From: a virus
Length of the DNA: 60,985 bases
Strand: one strand, 5' to 3'
Virus record (IMG/VR): IMGVR_UViG_3300048924_000616
Span: 1 to 60,985 of that record
Shown: one piece after another, positions 14,961-25,055 of the stretch
How positions within the stretch are numbered: position 1 is the stretch's first letter
How the letters are laid out: each line of letters begins with the position of its first letter
Made by a program: the position numbers and the translations under genes
Notes under the pieces: generated by a model
The model's database searches: none
What the model was told of the DNA's origin: nothing
The model's input: the letters and a program-made list of their open reading frames with translations, nothing else

Positions 14961-16718
14961 TCAATCCTTCCATTGGGCGACAACGCCCGAGACGGCGATG
15001 TCTTTGCTATTGAAAGTCCGTATGCGCCATCTAATAAATGAACCTACTGGTTGAGCCGATAGATCAATATCGTCGGCCTCAAATATCCTGACACCTGAGA
15101 AGCTATTGGTTAGCGAAAGCGCTGCAGCAGTCCATGTAGTGCCGTTGTCACGTGAAAGTTCACCGACGAGTTCAGTATTTATACTAAAAACCTCAGATCC
15201 TTGGACTTGAAGAGAAAGACGGCCGTTGGATGGTTGGGAAGCTGCTGGATACTGCACTGATCTAAGGATCATATCCGCGGCTAGATAGTCTAGCCGAACA
15301 GGCGGGCTAACAGACGCATTATCTTCGGTGAAACCAGTTTGCCCTGTTCCTGAGATATTGCCTAGCTTGTAAGCTCGGTCCGCTGCTGGAGTTCTCGACA
15401 ATGCGGTAGCAACTGGTTGGACCGCACCAAGGACAAGCGACCCTGTAGATGGCAAAACGAAAGGCACCGGTAGAATGTAGTCGCTCCAACCGCCGCCAGG
15501 GTGAGCAAAAGTAAATTCTGCCACTACATCGTACACGCCAGCGCTTACTCTCCTGCCGATTTTTACTGTGTGGCTCCTAGCAGTGTTATCATGAACGCCG
15601 ACACTCCTCACCGTTGCGCCGTTAGCCAAAGTGAAAGATCGATTGAAGATTGTGAATACAGATGCGCCGTCTCCAGTGCCGCTAACTGTGTTGGTTACGG
15701 AAGCTGGCTTGAGAGGAGAGTAGTAATCACTAGCTGCGTTGTATTGGTATCCAGATGATATGGAGGCATCCACTCCAGTTTCATCATCAAAGGCGTCCGC
15801 AACTCCACCAATCATCCCGAGCCGAGAGCCCTTCAGGTCCGCAATCTCAAGGGCGAACAAGGTATCATTCTTTCCAGCAGTTTCGGGAGGTTCACCCTTG
15901 CGAACCAGCTTACCGGACGAGCCGTCGAAGACAACATAATCGCCATCCACAACGCCGCCGTCTGGACCGGCCATATCACCGGGCACACCGGCAGGGATAC
16001 CAAAGGTTACGGTCACTTGCCCAGGAACGGACGTATCTGTTGTCTGTGTTACATCTTCGCCGGGAGCGAGCGTTTGAACCGGAGCAAATATAAGGTCTGT
16101 ATATGGTCCAGTTTCGCCAGTAGCACCAGTAATGTAAGACGGGTCAGACCAATCCGCCGAAGTGTTTGATCGTTTCGTGTAAAGGGCGGATCTGCCGTCG
16201 CCCACGTTAGCGACTAGAACAGCATAACCCTCTTCTTGACCGTCAAATGCAGCACGGTCTGCGAGCTCATCAACCTGGACATCGTATTGCACGCCGTTCA
16301 CGAGTTCGCGTTTAGCGACTGTTGTCATCGTGCCAGAGCCACTGAAAATCGGGATAAGATCAGATCCGCCAGCAAGCGCTGCAAACGCCTCGACGTTGCC
16401 GTTGGCGAGAGACACAAGAAGGCGTCGCGTCGCTTCCTGCGCACCTACGATGCGGGGCGTCAGTTGAATTTCGTAGGGAGCCGCCGTCTGACTGGCACCC
16501 GGCCACTCATGCGCAAGGGTGAGTTCGGTATTACTGACGACCTCATCAATGCGGACCGCGATGCCGACATGCGTGCCAAACAGATCGCCAGCACGTAACG
16601 GCGACAGCTTCGGATCATCGGACATCCAATAGGTGCCTTGCCCGATAACTGTCACAGAACCATTGCTGACAGTCGCCGTACCAACGCCGTAGCTGGTTGG
16701 GAAAGTATAATCAGCCAT
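14961..16718 (-). CDS. Tail fibre protein
   Basis: A 585-residue fibre. Residues 1-95 form a beta-rich attachment domain common in phage fibres (FPTSYGVGTATVSNGS). A helical/charged section follows, then a short collagen-like stretch (GATGETGP and GIPAGVPGDMAGPDGG, about residues 195-255). The C-terminal 300 residues are beta-rich with many S, T, N and G, the likely receptor-binding part. It overlaps the coiled-coil gene start by 8 nt. Host range should depend on its C-terminus. Confidence 0.8.
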   Translation of the reverse strand: MADYTFPTSYGVGTATVSNGSVTVIGQGTYWMSDDPKLSPLRAGDLFGTHVGIAVRIDEVVSNTELTLAHEWPGASQTAAPYEIQLTPRIVGAQEATRRLLVSLANGNVEAFAALAGGSDLIPIFSGSGTMTTVAKRELVNGVQYDVQVDELADRAAFDGQEEGYAVLVANVGDGRSALYTKRSNTSADWSDPSYITGATGETGPYTDLIFAPVQTLAPGEDVTQTTDTSVPGQVTVTFGIPAGVPGDMAGPDGGVVDGDYVVFDGSSGKLVRKGEPPETAGKNDTLFALEIADLKGSRLGMIGGVADAFDDETGVDASISSGYQYNAASDYYSPLKPASVTNTVSGTGDGASVFTIFNRSFTLANGATVRSVGVHDNTARSHTVKIGRRVSAGVYDVVAEFTFAHPGGGWSDYILPVPFVLPSTGSLVLGAVQPVATALSRTPAADRAYKLGNISGTGQTGFTEDNASVSPPVRLDYLAADMILRSVQYPAASQPSNGRLSLQVQGSEVFSINTELVGELSRDNGTTWTAAALSLTNSFSGVRIFEADDIDLSAQPVGSFIRWRIRTFNSKDIAVSGVVAQWKD

Positions 16719-16905
16719 CGTTGCGCTCCGCCCTAGCCTTTTCTTCCATCTTCAATTCGGAAATCTCTGTTCTCAGGGCTTCATTCTGTGCGTTCAGAGC
16801 CTTGTTCGCCTGCGCCAAAATCAGGCAGCGGTCTCGCAGCATCTTTTCTCGCGTGAGCGCTTCATTCAGCGCCACATCGAGGTCGATGTTCGTTGTGGTT
16901 GACAT
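16711..16905 (-). CDS. Small coiled-coil protein (64 aa)
   Basis: A 64-residue acidic protein with heptad-spaced leucines throughout, lying between two tail structural genes. Probably a small structural or assembly coiled coil. Function unknown. Confidence 0.6.
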   Translation of the reverse strand: MSTTTNIDLDVALNEALTREKMLRDRCLILAQANKALNAQNEALRTEISELKMEEKARAERNDG

Positions 16906-16909
16906 AAGG

Positions 16910-18454
16910 TCAGTCCTTTTTGGGAAGCCCGAAAATGTAGTAGCGAATGCCGTAGAGCGGCGCCGGGTCGTATTCGCGCGTTATCGTGTTGTTGTTGTAA
17001 TCGTTCGCCGTACTCCACAGAGCGAATGTCGGCGCGCCGCGATGCGTGTAGAATGTCGCGTCATTGTTGGTCAGCCTGCAGTAAGTGCTATCACCACAGT
17101 TGAATAGCGGTATTGTGATGCCGCCGCCTTTGGTCAGGCGACCAAGGGCAACACGCGGTTGCCGGACGGACTTGGATATCGTGATGCTGGAGCCTGATGT
17201 GGCGCCATGAACGGTGGTGTATTTCACCATGGGGAAGACATCGTTGCCAGCGTTATGGGTCACGGTGTACGCCTGAGACCCGTCAGTCACCGAAATGAAA
17301 CCTTCCTTGATAATCTGCAAGCAAGGCCAGCGGCTATCAAGCACTATGTCTGCGAATGATGGATTAGCACCAGCACCGGGTCGCAACAGCTGCATGACCG
17401 GTCGGCCGCCGATCTCTATCTGCCGAAAGACATCATTGTTGCCCGATGTCGCAGGGGTGTTGTCGAACGCGTAGACGATGAAGCGAGCACGGCATGCTGC
17501 GCCAGCATTGAAATACAGCTTACCGCCATCGATCCAATGCTCCCCACCGAAAGACAAATCGGTTGGCGACGCTGGATAATAGATGTCACTGCCGACATAG
17601 TAGTGCACATCAACGAGCGTTGATGCAGGTACTGCAAAGCCGATGTCATATTCGTTCACGCCAGCACCAAGAGCGATGTCGTCTGCGGCAACTACCTTCG
17701 CCGGCCGATTGGCGCTGTCGAAAGCCAACTGCGTTCCTGTCGCCGTCCTAGCATCAAATCCCGGTTTCGCAACCTTCAGACTATCCTTGTTGATGATGAT
17801 CGTGTGCTGCCCCGGTACAGGCGGTAATGGCGTCCCGTTCTGGACCGGTGTTTCGTCACCCGGCAAGTTCCAGACAGCCAAAGCAGATCCGAATGTTTCA
17901 GCAGACCCAGATGGAGTGGAAGGCGAGCAGAGCATTTCAGGAATGCCGTTCACCGTGCCGACAGGCGCACGCAAGGAGTTATTATAATTCTGGCACCAGC
18001 CATATTCAGCACTATTTGGCGGTGACCGGCGCGTACCACGATCCTCATAACCGCGGTAGGACACGATCATACTGTTTTGCACAAATCGACCATTGGTTTT
18101 TCGGATCGGCTTCACCTCATGCAGAGGCAATGAATAGACCAGGTTTGGAAACGCCGAGTTCCGATAATAGTTCTTTTGCGCCGCCGAGTTAGTCTGATTG
18201 GAATAGTTGTCAGCACACCATTGGTAATTGCTAGGGCCTGAACCTGGAGGCCAATAATACGTCGTGAAAGATCCAAGCCCCATCGAGCTATTCACGCCAG
18301 AATACAGCACCCGCACATCAGCAGCCCATTTGCTGTTGTAATAGAAAGCGCCATACTCGTTATCCAGAATGTCTTTTGGATTGCGGGTGCCCTTTGTGAT
18401 TTTCACACAAGAGACACCCGCATAATCGATCCCGATCAGCGTTCTGACTGTCAT
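16910..18454 (-). CDS. Tail tip structural protein, unknown family
   Basis: A 514-residue beta-rich, aromatic-rich protein with low Lys/Glu content, in the usual position after the central tip protein. Start overlaps the tip gene stop (ATGA). The N-terminal 200 residues are rich in Tyr, Asn and Ser, while the C-terminal half looks like repeated beta sandwiches. Probably a tail tip or receptor-binding component; no named domain recognised. Confidence 0.65.
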   Translation of the reverse strand: MTVRTLIGIDYAGVSCVKITKGTRNPKDILDNEYGAFYYNSKWAADVRVLYSGVNSSMGLGSFTTYYWPPGSGPSNYQWCADNYSNQTNSAAQKNYYRNSAFPNLVYSLPLHEVKPIRKTNGRFVQNSMIVSYRGYEDRGTRRSPPNSAEYGWCQNYNNSLRAPVGTVNGIPEMLCSPSTPSGSAETFGSALAVWNLPGDETPVQNGTPLPPVPGQHTIIINKDSLKVAKPGFDARTATGTQLAFDSANRPAKVVAADDIALGAGVNEYDIGFAVPASTLVDVHYYVGSDIYYPASPTDLSFGGEHWIDGGKLYFNAGAACRARFIVYAFDNTPATSGNNDVFRQIEIGGRPVMQLLRPGAGANPSFADIVLDSRWPCLQIIKEGFISVTDGSQAYTVTHNAGNDVFPMVKYTTVHGATSGSSITISKSVRQPRVALGRLTKGGGITIPLFNCGDSTYCRLTNNDATFYTHRGAPTFALWSTANDYNNNTITREYDPAPLYGIRYYIFGLPKKD

Positions 18455-20937
18455 GACGTTACAAGAATTCCATTCTCGTCGATGATGACGCGGCCATTGC
18501 CGAAATTGATTGTCCCGGCCAGCACAGTGCCGATGTTCGCAACAGCGAGCGTCAGCTCGCCATCTTCAAACACAAACGGCTGCTGGATGTCCTGATCGTC
18601 ACTGCTGATCATCAGGATCTGATCTGCCCGCAGGATGATGCGCGTTGGATCCTCAGGATCAACCGGCACATCCATGAGGAACGAAGCTGCTCGATACTCA
18701 CCATCGTTGACCGCCGCCTCAATGCCATAACGTGCCGCATATCCTGCTGGAGCAGCAGCAACCGCCCAACGAATGTTGACCGTCGCAGCATTACCACCCA
18801 TTGCTGCGGATAGTGTTTCCACTTTCCCTGCCACAGCAGAAATCTGCGTGACGGCAACCTCGACAACTTCAGTATAGGATGCTTCGAGAGCCCCTGCCCT
18901 TGCCGTCAGCTCGCGCCGCAATTCCTGTTTGTCGAGGAATCCGACGTTGGCGTTCTCCTGCACATCGCCAAGCAACTCCAACGCAGCTTCGAGTGCATTA
19001 CGGCTGCTATTTGACAACCAGCCGAGCATGTCGCCAACGCCGCTCAAATCGATATCGACGTAGACGTCCTTATCGGACAGCAGCACATTTGGCGTGATGA
19101 CCGGGATGAAATCAGACCACAGCGTGGCTCTGTCGCCGTCCGGAATGTATCGCCCACGAACACCATAACTTTCGTTTGGCAGCAGGCTCTGCGAAATCAA
19201 CATCGAACCGGCTTGTGGCTGGTCCGTGCGCCCTTCTGTCACTTTCTCAAGTGTCGCAAAAAGCCGAACTTCGTATTCAATGCCGATAACGTCATCGAGG
19301 CGGCCGTCCGAGTTGTCCCACGACAACCGAATAGCGGGTCGCCGGTCGACACCAAGATTGTCTTTGACTGTCGCCGGTTCGGCGAACCAGTCGACAATTG
19401 GCTGTGGCTGCGGCCTGATAACGCCAATCGCGCCATCAACTGGAGGCTGGAATTCAGCGTCGCTGTCCCAATCGTAGTCGGCAGGATCGACCTCAGTGAT
19501 ATCGATCATCACATCAAGGTTGGCACGGTCTGCAACACCGTCTACACGCATCAGCTTGTTGACGTAACCATTACGGACCGATGTCCACTCGATCACTTCA
19601 CCAGGCGTAACGTACGGCCAAAACTTTGGCGGGAGAACAAGCGTGTGTCGGCGGAACCGGCGCGCCTCTTCCAGCGCCGATTTCATCAGGCGCTGCACTT
19701 GTTCGGCGTATGGCACGAAGTCCAGAGGAACGTCAGCCATCAAACGGCGGTTGCCGTCCTCGGCCTCAAGGTCAGGTCTGTAGAGTGGTGGCGCAGTCTT
19801 GGTCACCCAGCCATCACTCTGTGATGGATAGGTCGCAGAGACGCCGTTGATCGTATCTGCCAAACCAAGGAAAGGAGTGAATTCCTGCTCTTCAGTCGAA
19901 AGAATATCCGCATCAGTGAACGAGACGACTGGTCCATCAGGCGTGCCGCAATGAAGCGTGTAAACGCCTCCAACTTCTGAAATCTTGCCTTGGCAGGCCG
20001 TCAGAAGCGCTTCGAGGGCCGTCGAGATTGGCGCATCAACATTGATCTCGCCGCCACTGCGATAAGTCGGCTCTAATCCCGACGCACCAAGGATGGTGGC
20101 ACGACACTTATTGATCTGCGCGATCCAGTTGGCCGCAGGCAACCGAGATGTTGCAAGGTTTTGCAGGCCATAGAACCATTCGCCATTATAGCTCACGCCG
20201 CGAATGATGTTGTAAAGCTGGACAGCTGGTAGGTTGTCGCCGTCACCGCCCCACGTCGATGGATCAGACCATCGCTGCGAACCGACGCCGCCAGCCGTGC
20301 TGTCTTTTGTGATGTCGTACAGTTTGCGGCCTTGCAGGACGAACTTAAACGATGGAACACCTGAAAACACATTCTTGGATACGCGGGCTGTCACTACGGC
20401 GTAAGCTACGCCTCGACCAACTCGGGTGGAGTTCCACGACCGCGCAGCATTAGACGCGCCCATGGCCACGCCATCAGCTGCAGTCTGCGTTCCGTCATAG
20501 AAACGTACCCAAAGATTATCTGCGTAGACACCGCCGCAATTCAGTCCGTATGCACCATTGCCTCCAAGCGCTACACGTTCTCCATTGACCCAGAACTCGG
20601 AGAGCGACGCGACCGGCAAGTCAGCAAGCGCAATAACCTGCGTGAGATAAGCATTTGGCGTATCGCCGTCCTTGCCCCACGTGTTCACCCATACCAATGA
20701 TCCGGCTGTGGCGTATCGCCCAACGATGAACGATCGCGCCAAGTCACCGCCACCCTGCATGGTGCCATTGATAGCGAAGTTTTGAGCGGAACTCTGCTTG
20801 CCTGCTAAAGCTTGGCCAAGCAGGCTGACGCCAATACCGACAGCAGTCTTTAGAAGGAATGATCCTACAGCGCCGAGGCCACCAATGAACGCAGATACGC
20901 CACTGAAGAACGTGGCGATCCCAGTAAAAATAGCCAT
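18451..20937 (-). CDS. Central tail tip / host specificity protein
   Basis: An 828-residue protein similar in plan to lambda J-type tip proteins. It has a hydrophobic N-terminal 45 residues, a hub-like region, a fibronectin-III-like segment (about residues 515-625), a helical linker, and a C-terminal beta segment of the type that closes central fibres (FEDGELTLAVANIGTV, NGRVIIDENGI). It forms the distal tail tip and contacts the host. Position after the baseplate-type proteins supports this. Confidence 0.8.
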   Translation of the reverse strand: MAIFTGIATFFSGVSAFIGGLGAVGSFLLKTAVGIGVSLLGQALAGKQSSAQNFAINGTMQGGGDLARSFIVGRYATAGSLVWVNTWGKDGDTPNAYLTQVIALADLPVASLSEFWVNGERVALGGNGAYGLNCGGVYADNLWVRFYDGTQTAADGVAMGASNAARSWNSTRVGRGVAYAVVTARVSKNVFSGVPSFKFVLQGRKLYDITKDSTAGGVGSQRWSDPSTWGGDGDNLPAVQLYNIIRGVSYNGEWFYGLQNLATSRLPAANWIAQINKCRATILGASGLEPTYRSGGEINVDAPISTALEALLTACQGKISEVGGVYTLHCGTPDGPVVSFTDADILSTEEQEFTPFLGLADTINGVSATYPSQSDGWVTKTAPPLYRPDLEAEDGNRRLMADVPLDFVPYAEQVQRLMKSALEEARRFRRHTLVLPPKFWPYVTPGEVIEWTSVRNGYVNKLMRVDGVADRANLDVMIDITEVDPADYDWDSDAEFQPPVDGAIGVIRPQPQPIVDWFAEPATVKDNLGVDRRPAIRLSWDNSDGRLDDVIGIEYEVRLFATLEKVTEGRTDQPQAGSMLISQSLLPNESYGVRGRYIPDGDRATLWSDFIPVITPNVLLSDKDVYVDIDLSGVGDMLGWLSNSSRNALEAALELLGDVQENANVGFLDKQELRRELTARAGALEASYTEVVEVAVTQISAVAGKVETLSAAMGGNAATVNIRWAVAAAPAGYAARYGIEAAVNDGEYRAASFLMDVPVDPEDPTRIILRADQILMISSDDQDIQQPFVFEDGELTLAVANIGTVLAGTINFGNGRVIIDENGILVTS

Positions 20938-20956
20938 CGATTTCCTTTGAGATCCG

Positions 20957-21388
20957 CTAGATCAGCGGCTTCATGAAGTGAGTTTCGGCGGCTGCGTATC
21001 CGCGCCGCTCGTAGATCTTGGAAACGTCGTTGCTAGCCAGCGAAGCCATGCCGATGGACACGCATGATGTGGATCTCGCCCAATATTCGTATGCATCGAG
21101 CATGCGTAAGGCGCCGCGGCCACGTGCCGACGGTTCGATAAACCAGACTGTTTCTTTCGCGATACGACCGGCGCCAAATGGATGTTCAAAAGCAACCGCC
21201 ATGAGGACACCTTGCGCTGGCTTGCCGACGACGAGGACGCACGCGAACGGAGATGCTAAATGCTGCTGAAACAATTGATCTGCGCGTGCTGCTTCGAATG
21301 GAAAAGTGAAACCAGCTGCGGCGTGACTTTCCTTGAGCAATGCTATGACCCGATCACGATCGCCGGGTTCAGCAAAACGCACGTCCAT
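20957..21388 (-). CDS. GNAT-family N-acetyltransferase in the tail operon
   Basis: A 143-residue GNAT fold: N-terminal helices, a central beta strand (ACVLVVGKP, GVLMAVAF) and the acetyl-CoA loop ARGRGAL (about residue 91), then a YERRGY motif near the end. It occupies the slot where related tail operons carry an NlpC/P60 peptidase between the DUF2163-like protein and the tip protein. Start overlaps the previous stop by one base. Substrate unknown; modification of a tail protein or a host target are both possible. Confidence 0.75.
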   Translation of the reverse strand: MDVRFAEPGDRDRVIALLKESHAAAGFTFPFEAARADQLFQQHLASPFACVLVVGKPAQGVLMAVAFEHPFGAGRIAKETVWFIEPSARGRGALRMLDAYEYWARSTSCVSIGMASLASNDVSKIYERRGYAAAETHFMKPLI

Positions 21389-22053
21389 CAGAATATCCCG
21401 AGAAACTTTTTGCGCTTCTTTTGTGTTGAGACCTTGCCCTTTTCGCTACCCCAGAAGAATTCCCATTCCTGAACAGTGGCGGCATCCTGAAAAAACGTAT
21501 CAGTCGGACTGCGCAGGATCTGTGTCGCATGACTGCGCGTCGACGGATTAGCGCGTGTCATTTCCTGCGTGTGGCTGGCGCAAACCAGCGTGACGCTACC
21601 TTCGGAATTCTCCGATGGAGTTGTGATGTTGATATTGTCTACGAAGCCAACAAACCGGCATTCCGCTGGCGCCACCATTTGGCGGCTATCCGGATCAAAG
21701 AGGCCACGGTAAATCTCGACACGGGCCTGTCGGCAATCATATTCGCGTACCAACTGTTCGACATGGTCACTGACCTGTGACATCCGGATATTGACGTTCT
21801 GGACAGAGAGATTGTTGACCAAAGGAATGTCATCGATTTGCACAAGCGTGCCTGACCCGTACCAATCCCGGGTAACAGGTAAACCCGTATCCGGATGAAT
21901 GACGGCAGCCGAAATATTCCCGACATCCGACCACATGCCGTCAGTCACCGGCACACCTGTGGTGCGGTTACGAACAACGAGCCATAGAAAGTCGCGCGCC
22001 ACCAGTTGCCGCGCCTCAAGCGCAGCAAGGTTGTCGGCAGAAATGTTACGCAT
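21388..22053 (-). CDS. Tail tip protein, DUF2163-like
   Basis: A 221-residue protein resembling the family that precedes the tail peptidase in gene-transfer agents (GTA) and related siphophages. The N-terminus describes ring-like beta structure (LVARDFLWLVVRNRTTG) with a later EIYRGLFD segment. The C-terminal 20 residues are very basic (QKKRKKF). It is probably a distal tail or baseplate component. Overlaps its neighbours on both sides. Confidence 0.7.
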   Translation of the reverse strand: MRNISADNLAALEARQLVARDFLWLVVRNRTTGVPVTDGMWSDVGNISAAVIHPDTGLPVTRDWYGSGTLVQIDDIPLVNNLSVQNVNIRMSQVSDHVEQLVREYDCRQARVEIYRGLFDPDSRQMVAPAECRFVGFVDNINITTPSENSEGSVTLVCASHTQEMTRANPSTRSHATQILRSPTDTFFQDAATVQEWEFFWGSEKGKVSTQKKRKKFLGIF

Positions 22054-22697
22054 TATCGGGCCTCTATTGCCTGAAATGAGATGACCGCTCGTCCAGTTTC
22101 TTTGTCAGATGTGGTCGACACCGAACCGGCAACCAGCCTCATGACGCAAGATGGCTTCACGAGAGCCACGGCGCGAGGCGCGGTTACACCAGGCCATAGA
22201 TGCGGTCGAACTTCGAACTGGGCAGTGTATCCAGTGGCATCTGCAACGGCAGGCTCCATGACCATATGAAGGTCATTTGTGCCGACTTGGACGTAGTCGC
22301 CGACAGAAACTCGATATCCGACTGGGAGATCGTGCAACGAGATCGACTTGCGATTTGCGTTGATCGTAGTCAGTTCGGCGTTGCCGTCGAAGGCATCACC
22401 CGTCGGCCAGCTACCATTCGGGTAGGCAATCGGATAACAGCGGGATTTCGGGAATGCGCGGAATGTCTTAAGAACTCCTTCGAGACTCATGAGCCGAGCG
22501 CGCCAATAGTCCAGTTCGTTCGGTCGCAACGACTTTGATTGGGCCGTCATTTTCCAGAGTGGAGACCCGAGATCCTTGGCAATCGTTTGTCCGCCAGCAG
22601 TCCGCGAATACTCTTGACGCCACATCGGCTCAAACTCAGTCGTCCAACCGGGAAACTCGTCGAAGAATGAAGTTGGGAGTGGATATGTGATTGTCAT
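22053..22697 (-). CDS. Distal tail structural protein (214 aa)
   Basis: A 214-residue beta-rich protein in the distal-tail position directly after the tape measure gene. The N-terminal third is Trp/Phe-rich and the remainder suggests a galectin-like or barrel fold as in distal tail proteins. Family name uncertain; role inferred from gene order. Confidence 0.65.
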   Translation of the reverse strand: MTITYPLPTSFFDEFPGWTTEFEPMWRQEYSRTAGGQTIAKDLGSPLWKMTAQSKSLRPNELDYWRARLMSLEGVLKTFRAFPKSRCYPIAYPNGSWPTGDAFDGNAELTTINANRKSISLHDLPVGYRVSVGDYVQVGTNDLHMVMEPAVADATGYTAQFEVRPHLWPGVTAPRAVALVKPSCVMRLVAGSVSTTSDKETGRAVISFQAIEAR

Positions 22698-22700
22698 GCC

Positions 22701-25001
22701 CTACCCCAACTTCACGTTTCGTTTTTGTGCCGAACGAACACCGGCCTCAATGCGGCCTTGTAGCTCTGCGGCTTGCTTTGCAACCACTTGCTCAAGCCTT
22801 GCAACAGCAGCAGAATCAGCTCCTCGCGCGTCGATGACGGGCGCGTAATTAACTCTCACAGCATTATCGTTCGCTGGCCGTATGTTCGGTATTGCTGGAA
22901 CGGATACTCCAACCGGACCACCATTCGCATAGCCATTGCGCAGTGCTTCAACCATGCCAACACCGCCCGCACGCGCTACGTCGGCCTGTGACCAAACCAC
23001 TTCGCCCTTATGAACGATACCCGCAGGCTCGTACTTGCCGCCTGCACCGGTGTAGCCACCAGATGAGAAGCCTAAAGCCGAAAACACACCGGTCAACCAA
23101 CCGTTGCCACCAGAAGCGGATTTACCGCCGAACAGGCTGTTAAACGCGCTGTTTAGCGCAAGGTCTGCAAACTTGTTGGCGAGGTTAGAGAGTGCATCGC
23201 TAAGGCTGGACGTGCCTTTCAGTACGTCGACGAATCCGGACCGAGCCGTATCATAGAACTCACTGGCGCTGTTCTGCGTCAGCTGTTGCTGATCGGCCAG
23301 TTTCCGCAGTTCTTCTGCCTGCTTTGCATAAGCCGCCGCCTCTTTTTCGATGGCTGCGATTTTATCCGGTGACAGTTGAATGTTGCTTAGGTCAGTTTGA
23401 CCCTTCTTGCGCGCCTCTTCTCGAAGATCAGCAAGTGCTTTTTGCTCAAGGTCCAATGCGGCCCTGCGCTTGATTTGCTCCTCATTGGACAGGCCGATGA
23501 GGTTCATTTCTTGACGCAAGGCTTCAGTCCGGTCGCGGATTGCCTGCAGATCTTCAGCAAAACGATCCGATGCAGTCTTTTGCGGTGTCTTTGTTCGCTT
23601 CGCTGCACCAAATCCACGATTTTTCGCTGTGTCGAGATCAGATGGACGTACGCCAGGCGTTGGGCCGTCGAATGGAAGAGAATACCTCTCCCCTTGGATG
23701 GTTCCGTCCGCGCCGAATTGTTGGTCTTGCTGGCCAGCACCACGCCAAGTCTTGGGGTCATTGATCCGTGAAGTGGCCACGGGCATGACGTTGTTGACTT
23801 TTTGAACATTACCAGCGGCTTCGAGTGCCGCCTCAGAAAGGTTCGTGAAATACTTGGCGAACTCTGCGAGTGCCGGAATGCCGCTGCTGTTGATAGCCGC
23901 GCTCAGTGCGGTTTGAACGCGCTCAACGTCCTCAGTTTCAGTTTTTCCCTCGGCCGCAGCCTTGGCAAACTCATTGAAGGCCGATTGCAGGTTCTTGATT
24001 ACAGAGGCTTCTTCACCAGCTGCTTGAAGTTGCCCCACCAAATCAGCGATCGATGCCTGTGCTTCTTTGACGTCCTTCTTGACGTCAGCGAGTGCATTGG
24101 CGTTGTAAAGGTCTGCGCCTTCTTTGAAATCTGTGTTGTCCTGCGCTCGCTTTAGCTCGTTGGCATACTCGCGAAGCGCCGGTACCGCATCACCCCACCT
24201 CTCAGCGACCGCTGAGATAATAGCTTCCTGTTTCTTCAGAACTTCTGCAGATTTATCACCTTCGCTCATGATGGTGGCGAAATACTGAAACGCAGCCGTA
24301 CCAGCAGCGATGACGCCGATTGTCACAAGTGACAGAGGAGATATGACCGACGCAAAGGCGCTGGCTAAGCCCTGCCCTACGCCCTGCCCACTGTCCTTGA
24401 TCTGCTGCAAAACTGCTGAGAGCTGCGTACCCTGTTGGAGTGCAATCTGTATCGGCGACATACCCATGGCGGCTGTGACACCGATATCCTGAAACTGGGC
24501 AGCGATGTTGGCTGTAGTGAAGCTGTTGCCACTACTCGCCGTTACGGTAGCCTTCAATGCGGCATTTCTGCCCTTGATAGCTGCAGTGGACGCCAGAGCG
24601 GCTTGGCGCTCACGCTGAATGGCAGACGCCATTTCGTTCGCTGAAATGGCGCCGACTGCGTGCGCCTGCCTGATGTCGGCAACGGCCGTTTTGTAATTGG
24701 AGATGGTGGAGAATAGCGGGCTGTACTTGGCACGAAGGCGATCAAGCTCTTTCTGCTGATCAGCTAATGCTCCGTTCCATTCTTTTGCGGCCGCCGTGCC
24801 AATACCCACCATGTTGTTGATGCGGTCTTGCATCGAGGAAGTAAGCGAATTGTTGATTGACTTGCCCGTAGCGGCAAACCTCTTTTCAATTCCACTGGAC
24901 GCCTGACCGACATCAGAAACCAGCCTATTCAGCGCCCGCTTGACGGTTGCAAGGTCGGTGCTGATTGAGATAATCAGGTCATCACTATTGTTGCCGGCCA
25001 A
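22701..25001 (-). CDS. Tail tape measure protein
   Basis: A 766-residue protein, the longest of the tail module after the tip. It is mainly helical with long coiled coils, has a hydrophobic section (about residues 200-245), and a Gly-rich C-terminus (GGYTGAGGKYEPAGIVHKGE) typical of this family. Length sets tail length; by the common rule of about 0.15 nm per residue it predicts a tail of roughly 115 nm (inference). A PANDN peptide lies near the C-terminus. Confidence 0.85.
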   Translation of the reverse strand: MAGNNSDDLIISISTDLATVKRALNRLVSDVGQASSGIEKRFAATGKSINNSLTSSMQDRINNMVGIGTAAAKEWNGALADQQKELDRLRAKYSPLFSTISNYKTAVADIRQAHAVGAISANEMASAIQRERQAALASTAAIKGRNAALKATVTASSGNSFTTANIAAQFQDIGVTAAMGMSPIQIALQQGTQLSAVLQQIKDSGQGVGQGLASAFASVISPLSLVTIGVIAAGTAAFQYFATIMSEGDKSAEVLKKQEAIISAVAERWGDAVPALREYANELKRAQDNTDFKEGADLYNANALADVKKDVKEAQASIADLVGQLQAAGEEASVIKNLQSAFNEFAKAAAEGKTETEDVERVQTALSAAINSSGIPALAEFAKYFTNLSEAALEAAGNVQKVNNVMPVATSRINDPKTWRGAGQQDQQFGADGTIQGERYSLPFDGPTPGVRPSDLDTAKNRGFGAAKRTKTPQKTASDRFAEDLQAIRDRTEALRQEMNLIGLSNEEQIKRRAALDLEQKALADLREEARKKGQTDLSNIQLSPDKIAAIEKEAAAYAKQAEELRKLADQQQLTQNSASEFYDTARSGFVDVLKGTSSLSDALSNLANKFADLALNSAFNSLFGGKSASGGNGWLTGVFSALGFSSGGYTGAGGKYEPAGIVHKGEVVWSQADVARAGGVGMVEALRNGYANGGPVGVSVPAIPNIRPANDNAVRVNYAPVIDARGADSAAVARLEQVVAKQAAELQGRIEAGVRSAQKRNVKLG

Positions 25002-25055
25002 GTCGGTTTCCTAACAGGTAATAGCCCGCAAACAGCGAGCCGGGAGGACAGGCAG

